Origin: Neolewinella agarilytica
GTDB lineage: Bacteria > Bacteroidota > Bacteroidia > Chitinophagales > Saprospiraceae
Assembly: GCF_900110645.1 (NCBI RefSeq)
Contig: NZ_FOFB01000002.1
Location: 186,001-250,000 of the forward strand
Length of the DNA stretch: 64,000 bases
Direction: 5' to 3'
The translations under genes were made by a program, and so were the position numbers. The notes below the pieces were generated by a model. That model saw nothing but the letters and a program-made list of their open reading frames with translations, searched no databases and was not told the DNA's origin. This document shows, one piece after another, positions 1-9,023 of the stretch (positions are counted from its first letter, which is position 1; each line of letters starts with the position of its first letter).

Positions 1-1308
1 CTACTGCATCTCCTCCCGCGGCTCCACGTAATAAACGACGTAAATGTCGCGGCTTCCGTAGCCTTCCTTGCGGTCGCTGGCCAGAAAGCCCGTAAAAGTG
101 TCTGAAGCCAGCCGAAAGTGGGTGTCGTCTCCTGCGGAGTTGAGCGGCATCCCGGCATTTTCGGGAACTGTGAACCGGTTCTCCGTTCCCGCCACCCGAT
201 AGGTGCGAACGACGTCAAAACCACCGACGCTGATCGCCGGATCATTGCTGCTGAAGTATACCGTGCGCCCATCTTTTGCTACGAAGGGGCACACTTCATC
301 GTAAGGACCATTGACGTTTGGCCCCAGGTTTTGCGGCGGCCCAAAGCGCCCGCCGGGCAGGCGGACCATACGGTAAAGATCCAGCCCGCCGTAGCCGCCC
401 GGCCGGCGGCTGGAAAAGTAGACCGCATCCGCCGCGCCGAAGAAAGGTGTAACATCTCCCATAGCAGGAGATATCGGCGCACGGGGCTGTATCGTTACCA
501 GCTGGTTATTCCCCGCACCACTAAAGGTGTCAATCAGAAAGCGCCCGTCAGTGGCGTCATTCCCACGGTAGTAGTAGAGTCTTTGCCCGTCGGGGCTGAT
601 GTCCAGCAGGTTTTCCTGACCGCTGGTGTTGAGTAAGGGGTTTACCGGGCTCGGCGGTGACCAGCCCAGGTCAGAGGCCATTGTCGCAACGATGTCCGTC
701 TGCCCCCGGTTGCCGCTAATATCCGGTCGCAGCAAACTGAAATAAAGACGACCACTGCCCGTAGGACTCGGAATGGGGCCAAACTCATCATTCTCCGTAT
801 TTACCGTAGCGCCCATATTCTCGGCTACCATCTCATCATTGACAAAGCCCGCCCGGATACCGTTGTCAACGTTGCGCAGTAAACGAACGACCGTTTTTCG
901 CTCCGGCCCGTCACCGCTCAGGCTGCGCAGATAACGCTTATACTCCGTAGCGGCACGGACAAACCGGTGCTGGGCGTGATACACCCGCCCAAGGTAAAAC
1001 CAGGCTAAAGGGTAACCGTCCTTCTCTTGCTCCGTGATGGTGAGCAAACCTTGCTCGGCCGTAATCAGATCATTGGCGTGAAACTGGCAGACGGCAAGGA
1101 GAAGCCCTGCTTCTGCATCAGACTCCGTGAGGCCTCTGGCACTTTGCAAAGTCCGGATGGCACCGGCGTAATCGCCCGCTGCGAACTCGCGCTGGGCGCG
1201 ATCCATTTTGTCTTTCTTTTGGGCGGAGAGGGGAAGGGAGAAAAAGGCAACAAGCAGTAAGGTGAAAAGGGGGTAGAGGGAAAGAGAGAAAAGATACTTG
1301 CTACCCAT
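1..1308 (-). CDS. TPR and PD40 (WD40-like) repeat secreted protein
   Basis: Start is set at the ATG at 1308, where a signal peptide begins (MGSKYLFSLSLYPLF, hydrophobic stretch, LSAQ cleavage); the longer frame would run back into the E2 gene. The mature protein (435 aa with signal) has a helical TPR-like N-terminal third (AAGDYAGAIRTLQSARG, YPLAWFYLGRVYHAQ) followed by PD40 blades (PSPTGSGRLYFSLLR, ISPDGQRLYYYRG, GAADAVYFSSRRPGGYGGLDLY, AKDGRTVYFSSNDP, GYGSRDIYVVYY). In Bacteroidota this layout belongs to envelope proteins, often T9SS-associated and PorE-like, that usually carry a C-terminal OmpA domain; this one stops after the propeller. It lies 46 bp downstream of the E2 gene, so co-transcription is possible. 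Substrate or partner unknown. The TAG stop is exactly at the window edge. Confidence 0.8.
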   Translation of the reverse strand: MGSKYLFSLSLYPLFTLLLVAFFSLPLSAQKKDKMDRAQREFAAGDYAGAIRTLQSARGLTESDAEAGLLLAVCQFHANDLITAEQGLLTITEQEKDGYPLAWFYLGRVYHAQHRFVRAATEYKRYLRSLSGDGPERKTVVRLLRNVDNGIRAGFVNDEMVAENMGATVNTENDEFGPIPSPTGSGRLYFSLLRPDISGNRGQTDIVATMASDLGWSPPSPVNPLLNTSGQENLLDISPDGQRLYYYRGNDATDGRFLIDTFSGAGNNQLVTIQPRAPISPAMGDVTPFFGAADAVYFSSRRPGGYGGLDLYRMVRLPGGRFGPPQNLGPNVNGPYDEVCPFVAKDGRTVYFSSNDPAISVGGFDVVRTYRVAGTENRFTVPENAGMPLNSAGDDTHFRLASDTFTGFLASDRKEGYGSRDIYVVYYVEPREEMQ

Positions 1309-1354
1309 TACTCCTTTGCTCCCTTTTTCCTTTACTTCTTTCCCCTTTTCCCCT

Positions 1355-2716
1355 TTACACATCCGTTCTGTTTTTGTCAAAAGCCTCCAGGTAATCTCCG
1401 ATCCGGCGCAGGAAGCTCCCGCCCAGCATACCGTCAACAACACGATGGTCATAGCTTAAGGACATGAACATCAACTGCCGGACGGCAATAAGATCACCAT
1501 ATTCCGTCTCTACTACTGCCGGTTTTTTGCGAATAGCGCCAACGGCAAGAATGGCTACCTGAGGCTGATTGATAATGGGGGTGCCCATAACGTTACCAAA
1601 GGTGCCAACGTTGGTCATCGTGAAGGTGCCGTCCTGAATCTCGTTGGGTTTCAGTTTGTTCTCGCGGGCACGGCCAGCAAGATCGTTCACGGCTTTGGTG
1701 AGGCCCAGCAGATTCAGCTGGTCCGCATTCTTGATGACGGGAACGATGAGGTTTCCGGTTGGCAAAGCCGCCGCCATTCCAATGTTGATGTTGGCTTTCT
1801 TAATGATCTTATCTCCGTCCACGGAGATATTCACCATCGGAAAATCACTGATGGCTCTGGCAACAGCCTCGATGAAAATGGGCGTGAAGGTGATCTTCTG
1901 CCCGTGTTTTTTCTGGAATTCACCTTTGACGCTGTTTCGCCAGTCGACGATGTCCGTCACGTCTACTTCAATGAAGCTGGTTACGTGTGGGCTGGTGGCT
2001 TTAGACATCACCATGTGCTCCGCGATCAGCTTGCGCATCCGGCCCATTTCCATGATTTCATCCTGGCCGGAGGCCGTCATGGGAGCAGGAGCAGTCCGTA
2101 TTGGCGCGCTTTGTCCCTTAACATTACTTTGCTGTTTGCCGTGGATAAACTCATTCGTCCGTCGCTTGAGGTACGCGACCATGTCGGCTTTGTTCACCCG
2201 TCCGTCTTTGCCCGTTCCGGGGATCTGGTCGAGTTCCGCCTGACTAATATTTTCCTGCTTTGCCATCGTGCGAACGAGCGGGCTGTAGAAACGCCCGGCA
2301 GAGGTTTTACCGATGGTGCTGGACGCTGCTTGCATAGTAGCCGGGGCAACAGGGGGCGCGGGCGCAGGTGCAGGGGAAGGTGGAGGAGCAGGGGCTGGCT
2401 TCTCCGCCGGCTTCGCCGCGGCGGAGTCCGAGACCGCCTCTCCCGTTGCCGGGCTGGCGGCAATATCGGCTCCTGCTTCCGTTTCGATGAGGGCAATGAC
2501 TTGCCCTACGGCAACTACATCATCTACATTGAAGAGGATTTTGGCAATGGTTCCGTCTACGGGGGAGGGGACTTCGCTGTCCACCTTGTCCGTTGCGATT
2601 TCGAGAATGGTATCATCGACCTCTACGGTATCACCGACCTGCTTGACCCAGTTAAGGATCGTTGCTTCAACGATAGATTCGCCCATTTTGGGCATGATCA
2701 GCTCTACTTGAGCCAT
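1355..2716 (-). CDS. Dihydrolipoamide acyltransferase, E2 of a 2-oxoacid dehydrogenase complex
   Basis: E2 core subunit that carries the swinging lipoyl arm and transfers the acyl group to CoA. Domains in order: biotinyl/lipoyl domain (1-78, lipoyl Lys44 in ATDKVDSEVP), a flexible Ala/Pro linker (about 90-130), the peripheral-subunit-binding domain (YSPLVRTMAKQENI...GTGKDGRVNKADMVAYL, about 143-185), and the catalytic CAT-like domain ending in the active-site motif SYDHRVVDG. Single lipoyl domain and 453 aa are typical. It could be the branched-chain (BkdB) or 2-oxoglutarate (SucB) type; without E1 genes nearby I do not choose. Linker DNA at 2354-2376 resembles the dispersed GC-rich motif of this window, possibly only because Ala/Pro codons give that composition. 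Confidence 0.93.
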   Translation of the reverse strand: MAQVELIMPKMGESIVEATILNWVKQVGDTVEVDDTILEIATDKVDSEVPSPVDGTIAKILFNVDDVVAVGQVIALIETEAGADIAASPATGEAVSDSAAAKPAEKPAPAPPPSPAPAPAPPVAPATMQAASSTIGKTSAGRFYSPLVRTMAKQENISQAELDQIPGTGKDGRVNKADMVAYLKRRTNEFIHGKQQSNVKGQSAPIRTAPAPMTASGQDEIMEMGRMRKLIAEHMVMSKATSPHVTSFIEVDVTDIVDWRNSVKGEFQKKHGQKITFTPIFIEAVARAISDFPMVNISVDGDKIIKKANINIGMAAALPTGNLIVPVIKNADQLNLLGLTKAVNDLAGRARENKLKPNEIQDGTFTMTNVGTFGNVMGTPIINQPQVAILAVGAIRKKPAVVETEYGDLIAVRQLMFMSLSYDHRVVDGMLGGSFLRRIGDYLEAFDKNRTDV

Positions 2717-2770
2717 GGCGTTGCTGTTTTTGGTTGCGGATGGTTAGGCCGACGTTATTTGGTTAGAGTA

Positions 2771-2778
2771 CAAAATTA
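2771..2778 (-). promoter_or_regulatory. Candidate -7 box for the E2 gene
   Basis: TAATTTTG on the minus strand matches the Bacteroidota TAnnTTTG -7 consensus, about 54 nt upstream of the E2 ATG. No convincing -33 TTG is placed. Confidence 0.4.
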
Positions 2779-2802
2779 CGCAATCCGGAAGGGATAAGCA
2801 CC

Positions 2803-2843
2803 AAAAAAAGAACCTCCTTACCCAATCATACAAGGGTAGGAGG
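2803..2843 (-). terminator. Rho-independent terminator of the flavoprotein gene
   Basis: Read on the minus strand, a stem made by CCTCCTTACCC and GGGTAGGAGG (one bulged base, 10-nt loop, 2813-2843) is followed by seven T residues (2803-2809). It lies 115 bp past the stop of the oxidoreductase gene and just ahead of the E2 promoter. A smaller hairpin, CCGACT/AGTCGG, sits at 2893-2905. Confidence 0.7.
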
Positions 2844-2957
2844 CTCACTTTACACTCACTAGTATATGAAACTTAATCAACTATATTCTTTAACCGACTG
2901 AGTCGGGAATTTGTTACACTTACGCTGAATTTTTTCCGCCAACGTCCGTCAAACGAC

Positions 2958-4241
2958 CTATTGGTCTGATCCCGGGCTGCTCACGCTGGGCATTTTGCCG
3001 GATTTTGCCCGGAAAAGCTTCCACCAGAACATCGGTTTTACGAGTTGCTTCCGCAATTCAAAGTCAGTGTACATTCTACAGAGTACTTCAATCACCTTAG
3101 GGTTGGCTGCAACGATGCCAGTAAGGAAATTAGTTAGCCATTTTATCTGCATTATCTGCTGCATCCGGTAACTAAGGCGTAGTTCCGTACGCAATACCCG
3201 GGCGATGCGTACATCGTAAGCCGAAAGGAATTCTGCATCAAAACGGTTTTCTGCCAAACACTTTTCTGCCAGTTCGGCGGCAATGAAGCCTGAATAGGTC
3301 GCATTACCAATTCCCTCACCGGTAAGTGGGTCAATGAGGTGACCTGCGTCACCCGTCAGCAGATAGTTGTCTCCCGAAAGCACCCGGTCTTTGGAGCCTA
3401 AGGGTAAGCCATAGCCAGCCGTTGGGTCTACCTGCTCGGCGTTAGCGAATCGCTCGCGAAAGTCCGGGGATGCTACGATCTCATCGAGTGCTTCGCGAAG
3501 GTTGATCTTTTTCTTCTTGACGATGTCAGACCGCATGCCGAGACCAATGTTGGCCTGCCCGTCGGGCAGTGGGAAGATCCAGAAGTAGCCTGGGTTATAC
3601 TTCTCCAGGAAGTGCAGCTCGATGAAGTTGTCGGGGTGAAAACCCGTTACTCCTTTATAGTAAGCCCGCACGGCGGCGGCGTGGTGGTCGTGGTCTACTT
3701 CCTGCCCGGCTTCCTTGCGGCTGAAACGACTGTGGGCTCCGCTGGCATCAATCAGTAAACGGCAATCCCAGCTTTCGCTTTTGTCTTTGGTGGTAATAGT
3801 ATAACCACGCTCGGTCTTTACCCAACTGCCGATTTCTGTGTTGAGTCGCAATTCGATATTCTCCCGTCGCTGCACTTCCTCGATCAGGAAGGCATCAAAG
3901 TCCATCCGCTTGCTAACGTAGCCGGGGGCCTCGTCCGGGATGCGCTCGTAGCCAACCTTAAAGGGAAGCTCGATCAATTTCTTGGAAGGAGGATAAAAGC
4001 GAATGCCCCAAACATCAATGGGCGTGAATCGTTTGCGAAAACGGTCCATGATGGCTGGGTCGAGACGATTCAGGAGGGTGGGAACTTTACCACTCAGGGC
4101 GTCACCACAGATTTTATCACGAGGGAAGGTTGCCTTATCAATCAGTACACACGGAATGTTCAGATAGGAAAGGCGTAGGGCCGTTGCTGCGCCGGCGGGG
4201 CCAGCGCCAATAATGGCGATATTGGTAGTATGGGAAGACAT
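2958..4241 (-). CDS. FAD-dependent oxidoreductase, geranylgeranyl reductase family
   Basis: Start chosen at ATG 4241 (MSSHTTNIAIIGAGPAGAATA), which places the Rossmann GxGxxG FAD-binding motif 11 residues in; a -7-like box lies 5 bp upstream. 427 aa. Further family signatures are KICGDALSGK near 40-50, LLIDASGAHSRF in mid-protein, and the second FAD motif LLTGDAGHLIDPLTGEGIGNA. These flavoproteins saturate isoprenoid double bonds (geranylgeranyl or menaquinone side chains) or oxidise other lipophilic substrates; the substrate cannot be read from the sequence. Single gene with its own terminator. No N-terminal signal, so cytoplasmic or membrane-peripheral. Confidence 0.85.
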   Translation of the reverse strand: MSSHTTNIAIIGAGPAGAATALRLSYLNIPCVLIDKATFPRDKICGDALSGKVPTLLNRLDPAIMDRFRKRFTPIDVWGIRFYPPSKKLIELPFKVGYERIPDEAPGYVSKRMDFDAFLIEEVQRRENIELRLNTEIGSWVKTERGYTITTKDKSESWDCRLLIDASGAHSRFSRKEAGQEVDHDHHAAAVRAYYKGVTGFHPDNFIELHFLEKYNPGYFWIFPLPDGQANIGLGMRSDIVKKKKINLREALDEIVASPDFRERFANAEQVDPTAGYGLPLGSKDRVLSGDNYLLTGDAGHLIDPLTGEGIGNATYSGFIAAELAEKCLAENRFDAEFLSAYDVRIARVLRTELRLSYRMQQIMQIKWLTNFLTGIVAANPKVIEVLCRMYTDFELRKQLVKPMFWWKLFRAKSGKMPSVSSPGSDQ

Positions 4242-4246
4242 GAGGG

Positions 4247-4254
4247 CGAAGGTA
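4247..4254 (-). promoter_or_regulatory. Candidate -7 box giving a near-leaderless transcript
   Basis: TACCTTCG on the minus strand (7 of 8 to TAnnTTTG) ends 5 nt before the oxidoreductase ATG, so the transcript would begin at or next to the start codon. No clear -33 element. Confidence 0.35.
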
Positions 4255-4359
4255 CGGGAGTTGATTCTAATTCTTGCTATGCCTGGCGGCATGCGACGAA
4301 ATCATGCACTCATGCTTGACCAGTCCCCGCTAAGGCTAAAGCTTCACCGGCTCTCTGTT

Positions 4360-5925
4360 TTATCGAATAATCACCCGTTCCCGTGCAACGGCCTGGTGGT
4401 CCTGATTGTAAGCAATCACTATGTATGCACCTGGTTTTGTTACCGGAATTCTAACTTCCTGCTGCCCTGGCGCTATCCGGAGTTGATCCTCTACCTGGCC
4501 GCTAATAGAAATAATTTCTAAATAAGAGATAGTGTGTTGGTCCGTCAGCTTCACTGACGCAGACATTCTTTCCGCCGGATTGGGGTAAACAATGAGCTTT
4601 TCACCATTAAGCCGGGAAGACGAAAGGTTGTCCGTACTGGTAGGCGTCGTTGGGAAGTCAAATTTCCTTAAAACGAATTCCTCCCGGTCAGGGCCATTAA
4701 CCGTACCGAGCGCTAACACCTGATTGTCACAAACCTTTAAGGCTTTGGTGCTGAACCTATACTCGCCGTTTTCCGGAGTTTTACTTTCCTTTAGCAGTTG
4801 CCCATCGTCCAGTGAATAGGCAACAAGGAATTGGGACCACCCCCCGTTTTCGGTAGTCTCCTGCCCCGACACGTACAAGATGTCACCATTAATGATGGAG
4901 TGGGAAGACCAGGTCTTTAAATTCGGAGCATTGTCATATCTCCGTTCCCACTTCAGGTCTCCGTCCGGAGATAGCTTAGAGATAAGCACCCCCGAGCCAG
5001 TTTCCTGGGTGTAAAATATACCGGTGAGGTATACATTCCCTTCATCGTCGAATTGAATGTCGCCAATCCGGTCAATAGAAGTAGTTTCTGCTGTCTGAAG
5101 CTTGTGGTATCCCCATTTAAAACCATTGACGTCAAAACAGGATACCTCGTAAGTTTCCGTAGCTTTTGCCACCAGGGTAACATTGCTCTTGGGAAACCTG
5201 TAAACCAGCGGCATGAATCTGTAATCTGAAATGTCGATAGAGTAAGAGTTTTCCATCGCTCCAGTGCCCATATTATAGGAGAAGACATTCAGCTTGTTCG
5301 CCTGCACAATGGTTAATTGGATGAATTCATCACTACGGTCAAGCGCCAAAACATGATTGCCTGGTTCATTAACCCTCCAGGTTGGTTGGCGATCCTTGAA
5401 CTGTTCAATGAACACCGAATCCGGAGTAGGTGTGAAGTATCCGTAAGTATTTCCAGCCGCAAAAAGCGTGGCATTGTTAACGGAAAGAATATGCGTTGCC
5501 GTTAAGGACTCTTCCGTATCATCGCTCTGGAAAAGAGAGGTCGAACCTGAAGCACCAAACGAAAAAATCTCAAACCAGTTAAAGGAGTTTTGAAAGGTTA
5601 GGTGGCTGGTTACCCCCACATGCCCCAGGCCCGAGTCTTTGGTTATCTGAGTAAGTGTGCCATCAACATCGCTGGTGTCGTTTTCATTAGCGATCAGCAG
5701 CAGGTCTTCATTGTATAATTCCGCAACTCTGATATTGTCGTGTATTCCGCTGGAGTTGACCACAAGCACACTTCCATCCAGAGGAGAAATCTCAAAAGTC
5801 GGTAGCGCTGTAACATCAGCAACACCATCAAAAAGAACGACTTCGTTGGTCAGGTGGCTTTGGGCGGCTACCATAGTTAGCCAAAAGAATTGACTAAATA
5901 TTAAGATGTAAATAAATCTGGCCAT
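4360..5925 (-). CDS. Secreted protein with T9SS C-terminal sorting domain, function unknown
   Basis: Start chosen at ATG 5925 (MARFIYILIFSQFFWLTMVAAQ), giving a clean signal peptide; 521 aa. The body is beta-rich with repeated patterns such as GDIQFDDEGNVYLTG and SKLSPDGDLKWERRYDN, which recall beta-propeller (SBBP/Kelch-like) blades. The last ~75 residues, from the PNPAERMSASV motif to the Arg-containing end, form a type A T9SS sorting domain, so the protein is predicted to be exported and cell-surface anchored or released. No catalytic motif recognised. It follows the metalloprotease gene but is separated from it by a strong terminator. Confidence 0.75.
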   Translation of the reverse strand: MARFIYILIFSQFFWLTMVAAQSHLTNEVVLFDGVADVTALPTFEISPLDGSVLVVNSSGIHDNIRVAELYNEDLLLIANENDTSDVDGTLTQITKDSGLGHVGVTSHLTFQNSFNWFEIFSFGASGSTSLFQSDDTEESLTATHILSVNNATLFAAGNTYGYFTPTPDSVFIEQFKDRQPTWRVNEPGNHVLALDRSDEFIQLTIVQANKLNVFSYNMGTGAMENSYSIDISDYRFMPLVYRFPKSNVTLVAKATETYEVSCFDVNGFKWGYHKLQTAETTSIDRIGDIQFDDEGNVYLTGIFYTQETGSGVLISKLSPDGDLKWERRYDNAPNLKTWSSHSIINGDILYVSGQETTENGGWSQFLVAYSLDDGQLLKESKTPENGEYRFSTKALKVCDNQVLALGTVNGPDREEFVLRKFDFPTTPTSTDNLSSSRLNGEKLIVYPNPAERMSASVKLTDQHTISYLEIISISGQVEDQLRIAPGQQEVRIPVTKPGAYIVIAYNQDHQAVARERVIIR

Positions 5926-5968
5926 TGGGTACCGGGCAAAATGTAGCTGATGTTCAAACAAAAACGAC

Positions 5969-6003
5969 TATACTCCGCCAAAGGTTAGCTTTGACGGAGT
6001 ATA
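5969..6003 (-). terminator. Terminator after the metalloprotease gene
   Basis: TATACTCCGCCAAAG at 5969-5983 pairs with 5989-6003 (14 of 15 bp, loop GTTAG). On the minus strand it is followed by a T-rich tract (TTTTTGTTTG), 67 bp past the protease stop codon. Confidence 0.7.
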
Positions 6004-6070
6004 GGTTTTATAGGCTGAAAATCAATCCTTTGTGCAAAAATATGTTGTGCAACTGGCCAGAAAGATACCG

Positions 6071-8611
6071 CTAAATTTTGATTAGCTTCAATGATTGACT
6101 CTTTTGGGAGTCTGTCACTTTGACAAGAAACACATCATTGGGTAGATCCGAAATGTCAATTTCCTGCCGGTAATAGCCATCTATTGTCCGGGCTTCCCAT
6201 TGTTTAAATTCTCTTCCGGTAGTGACTGAATAGATAATTACTCTATAATGCTTACTGTCAGTGGAATTGATAATAATGTTAGCCCTGTCCCTGGCGGGGT
6301 TAGGAGCAAGAGCCAGCGTGAAGTCCGTTGGTGAGCTCAAAGGATCACCGACTGCACCTGATTCAGTTTCCAGCTCCACGTCAGCCAGGATCTCTCCTGA
6401 GAGTGAGCAGCCGTCTGCATGGTAAACCTCCAGTGGAAGGCCCGTTCCTAATTCGATTTCCTGAGACGGGTCAAGGCCCGCTACTTTGGTCCTGAACCTG
6501 AGCACAAGCATCTGTTCGTCGGCAGAGAGTTGCTTTGTTTGAGTGGAGCGGCCCTTATTATAGGTATAGGAGAAGCGAACGACGGTCTCTGATCCGCGCT
6601 CAATAACGTTATAGTTGTCTGAGCCAAAGTCTTCGCTTTTTGCAGCAGGAAGGAGTTCCAACAGCTCTAGTGTCGTATTGTCAAAACTAATTTCACCCTG
6701 GAACCCAGATGCAGGCCCGGAGAAAGTAGGCGTAAGGCGGTACTGGAAGGTGACGTTGTTGTCAAGGTTGGACTCAGAGGAGTAAGCGTAGAACGTAATA
6801 GCGTCTGCTTCACGAGGGCAGCCCGAAGCCGAAATGTTAGAACTACGACTATTATTTATAGCTTGAGCATCGCCCGTTACGTCGCCCAGCTTAAAGGCAC
6901 TGAAACCTGCCGCTGAACCAACCTGAGGAATATATTCGAAAGTAGAACTCAGGTAAGGAGCTTCGCCGTGGTACTGTATTCCTTCAATACTCATGTTGAA
7001 AGGATTGGTCGCAAAATCAGCAGAGGCAGAAATCACCTCCGGAACAAATTGCCATGGCCCGGAAGAATAAGCTTCAAATCCGCTTAACTGACCAAGGATA
7101 AGTTTTCTCAATTCCAGAGCATCAATGATGGTTACTTCTCCGTCTCTGTTGACGTCTGCTGACAGCATTTGGAAAGAGTTAAATTCTTCCATCCCCAATA
7201 TATACTTTATGGTGAGAATCATGTCAGCGGTACTCACACCAGAAAGCCAGTCCGAATCAGTGTAGTGGAAGATGTTGTAAGAGGTGTCACTGCTTTGAAC
7301 GTAGTCCTTGTTAACGGATCCACTGCCCAGGAAGGATAGCTTTGCTTTCACTTTTTCGTCAAACAGGCTGGCCGTGAAGCTACCATCCGTTGGGGTGGTT
7401 ACTTGCGAGTATCGTCCATTAGCAGGACCGTCTGCGGCGTGCGTGAGGGTGATGTTGATATCCTTTACCGGTGTGTTGGAGCCCCAAAATAAAACGGAGT
7501 CGGTAAAGCTGGTTCCTTTTGACCCGTCCCAGATATCAACGGCGTATCTTCTGATGGTTGAATTTTGTAAGAGGTATTGGTCATTGGTGAAACTCGTTCT
7601 GCATATTGAGGGGGAAGAGTCACTGTAAGACATGAAGTTGCTGATGGAAACATCAGTGTCAATAAATTCATTTCCGTTATAGTCAACGTAGTTACCCCGG
7701 TAAATGCAGTCATATTGGAAAAAACCAGAGGAACAGCGGGATACTCCTTCTAGGGCACCAACATATTCTGAACAGTCAGAATCGTTGGGGTTGGGCCAGT
7801 TGGAGTTCATCCGCCCCCAGGCAGGAGTGTCCTCCAACCGGTCTCCGGCAGTACGGTAATTAGGGACGGGGAAAGGGGCCGAGTCCGCAGGTACTTCTTC
7901 ACGAATAACCAACTCCCTTGTATTCTTATCCGCAAAAACTTGTGGACTGTTTTCGATGGGGTCCGAAGGGTTGTCATAGAGCTCGTCTCCTCCGTGGAAA
8001 GTATGTAGCAGGCCAAATACATGACCCATCTCATGGACTACCGTAGGGCGTAGCAAATAGGTTGAGTCCCGGATGTAAAACACCCCGTTTCCAATTGGAC
8101 CATACTGATTGTAGGAGGATGGAGGGGAAAATAACCGACTTCCTTTACCAACAACTCCTGAAGGGAGCTTCCAATTAACGTAACCATTAGAATTAGATGA
8201 GGTAAAAGAAAAGTAGTGGGACGGAACTTCGGCAAGACGGGCCCGGCTATTATCAACGTAATTAATGGGACCCTCCTGGATAAACCGGACCTTCAAAGGG
8301 CCATATGCGAGGTTAAGATTAGACAGTGCCTGATCCACTTCCTGCTGAGTCACCACACCTGAAGACCTGCCATACACCTCAGGCATTGATCCATCGTCAT
8401 TTCTGAAAACAGTAAACCGAATAGGCAGCTGGAGAGTGTCCTGGCTTTTGAGTTCTGAAGGAAGAGGCTTACTTGCGTGAAAGCTCTTAAAAGCAGCATC
8501 GGCTGCTTTTGCGGATAGAACGTCAAGTTCAAACCCGCATTCATGAGAAGACTGGCCTATAGCCAACATAGGAGTGGCTATGAGCAGGAGCCCAATTAAA
8601 AATCTAAACAT
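6071..8611 (-). CDS. Secreted M43-like zinc metalloprotease with dockerin-like segment and T9SS domain
   Basis: 846 aa with an N-terminal signal peptide (MFRFLIGLLLIATPMLAIGQ). Catalytic domain about 80-350: zinc motif HEMGHVFGLLH near 190-200 fits HExxHxxGxxH, and NFMSYSD near 325 fits the pappalysin-type (M43) Met-turn. Near 483-506 is a Ca-binding dockerin type I-like segment (DVNRDGEVTIIDALELRKLI), and about 610-740 looks like a cohesin/carbohydrate-binding beta-sandwich (VTFQYRLTPTFSG, GFQGEISFDNTTLELLEL). The C-terminus (APNPARDRANIII onwards) is a T9SS sorting domain. Predicted extracellular endopeptidase, probably for nutrient proteins. The dockerin/cohesin-like pairing within one T9SS protease is unusual; I infer an internal structural role rather than cellulosome assembly. 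Confidence 0.82.
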   Translation of the reverse strand: MFRFLIGLLLIATPMLAIGQSSHECGFELDVLSAKAADAAFKSFHASKPLPSELKSQDTLQLPIRFTVFRNDDGSMPEVYGRSSGVVTQQEVDQALSNLNLAYGPLKVRFIQEGPINYVDNSRARLAEVPSHYFSFTSSNSNGYVNWKLPSGVVGKGSRLFSPPSSYNQYGPIGNGVFYIRDSTYLLRPTVVHEMGHVFGLLHTFHGGDELYDNPSDPIENSPQVFADKNTRELVIREEVPADSAPFPVPNYRTAGDRLEDTPAWGRMNSNWPNPNDSDCSEYVGALEGVSRCSSGFFQYDCIYRGNYVDYNGNEFIDTDVSISNFMSYSDSSPSICRTSFTNDQYLLQNSTIRRYAVDIWDGSKGTSFTDSVLFWGSNTPVKDINITLTHAADGPANGRYSQVTTPTDGSFTASLFDEKVKAKLSFLGSGSVNKDYVQSSDTSYNIFHYTDSDWLSGVSTADMILTIKYILGMEEFNSFQMLSADVNRDGEVTIIDALELRKLILGQLSGFEAYSSGPWQFVPEVISASADFATNPFNMSIEGIQYHGEAPYLSSTFEYIPQVGSAAGFSAFKLGDVTGDAQAINNSRSSNISASGCPREADAITFYAYSSESNLDNNVTFQYRLTPTFSGPASGFQGEISFDNTTLELLELLPAAKSEDFGSDNYNVIERGSETVVRFSYTYNKGRSTQTKQLSADEQMLVLRFRTKVAGLDPSQEIELGTGLPLEVYHADGCSLSGEILADVELETESGAVGDPLSSPTDFTLALAPNPARDRANIIINSTDSKHYRVIIYSVTTGREFKQWEARTIDGYYRQEIDISDLPNDVFLVKVTDSQKSQSLKLIKI

Positions 8612-9023
8612 TAGGGATTCATTTTACTATGAGAGACAAAAACAATAGAAATGCAAAAAAAACTGAACAAACATTTCTACCTGAACAAAACTATAAAAGT
8701 TGGTACAATGTATAATGATAAATTTTAATGTACAAATTAAAATTTATGTCATCTATTTATTTAGGCTGGTCTGATAGCTGCTTTTTAAATAGCTAAAGAC
8801 AATGAAAAGAGTGTGTAAACACTTGGTAATGTGATGGCTACGGAATTGTCGGTTGAAAGACTCAGTACGGTTGCAATAGCTGCATTTTATCATTTTTTCT
8901 TTTAGAAAAGAATAAATTAATGTTCTGAAAAGAGGTAGGGGAAGGGGCTCTTTTTTGGCCCGAGAGTGTTGATCAGCTGATTAGCAGTAGCCTGTATTTA
9001 TCCTTTTTTTGAGGATGCACGAT
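8612..9023. other. AT-rich intergenic region with a 12-bp inverted repeat
   Basis: 412 bp between the convergently read ends of two minus-strand transcripts. It holds a perfect inverted repeat, ATAAATTTTAAT at 8718-8729 against 8736-8747 with a 6-nt loop. A possible -7 box for the protease (TAGTTTTG on the minus strand) lies at 8686-8693. The rest (8760-9023) shows no gene, and I found no clear terminator for the downstream end of the acetate kinase gene. Confidence 0.5.

Noticed and set aside
2354-2376. Copy of the dispersed GC-rich motif in the E2 gene
   Set aside because: The region is the Ala/Pro linker, where GC-rich Ala and Pro codons give similar sequence by chance; not counted among the copies.
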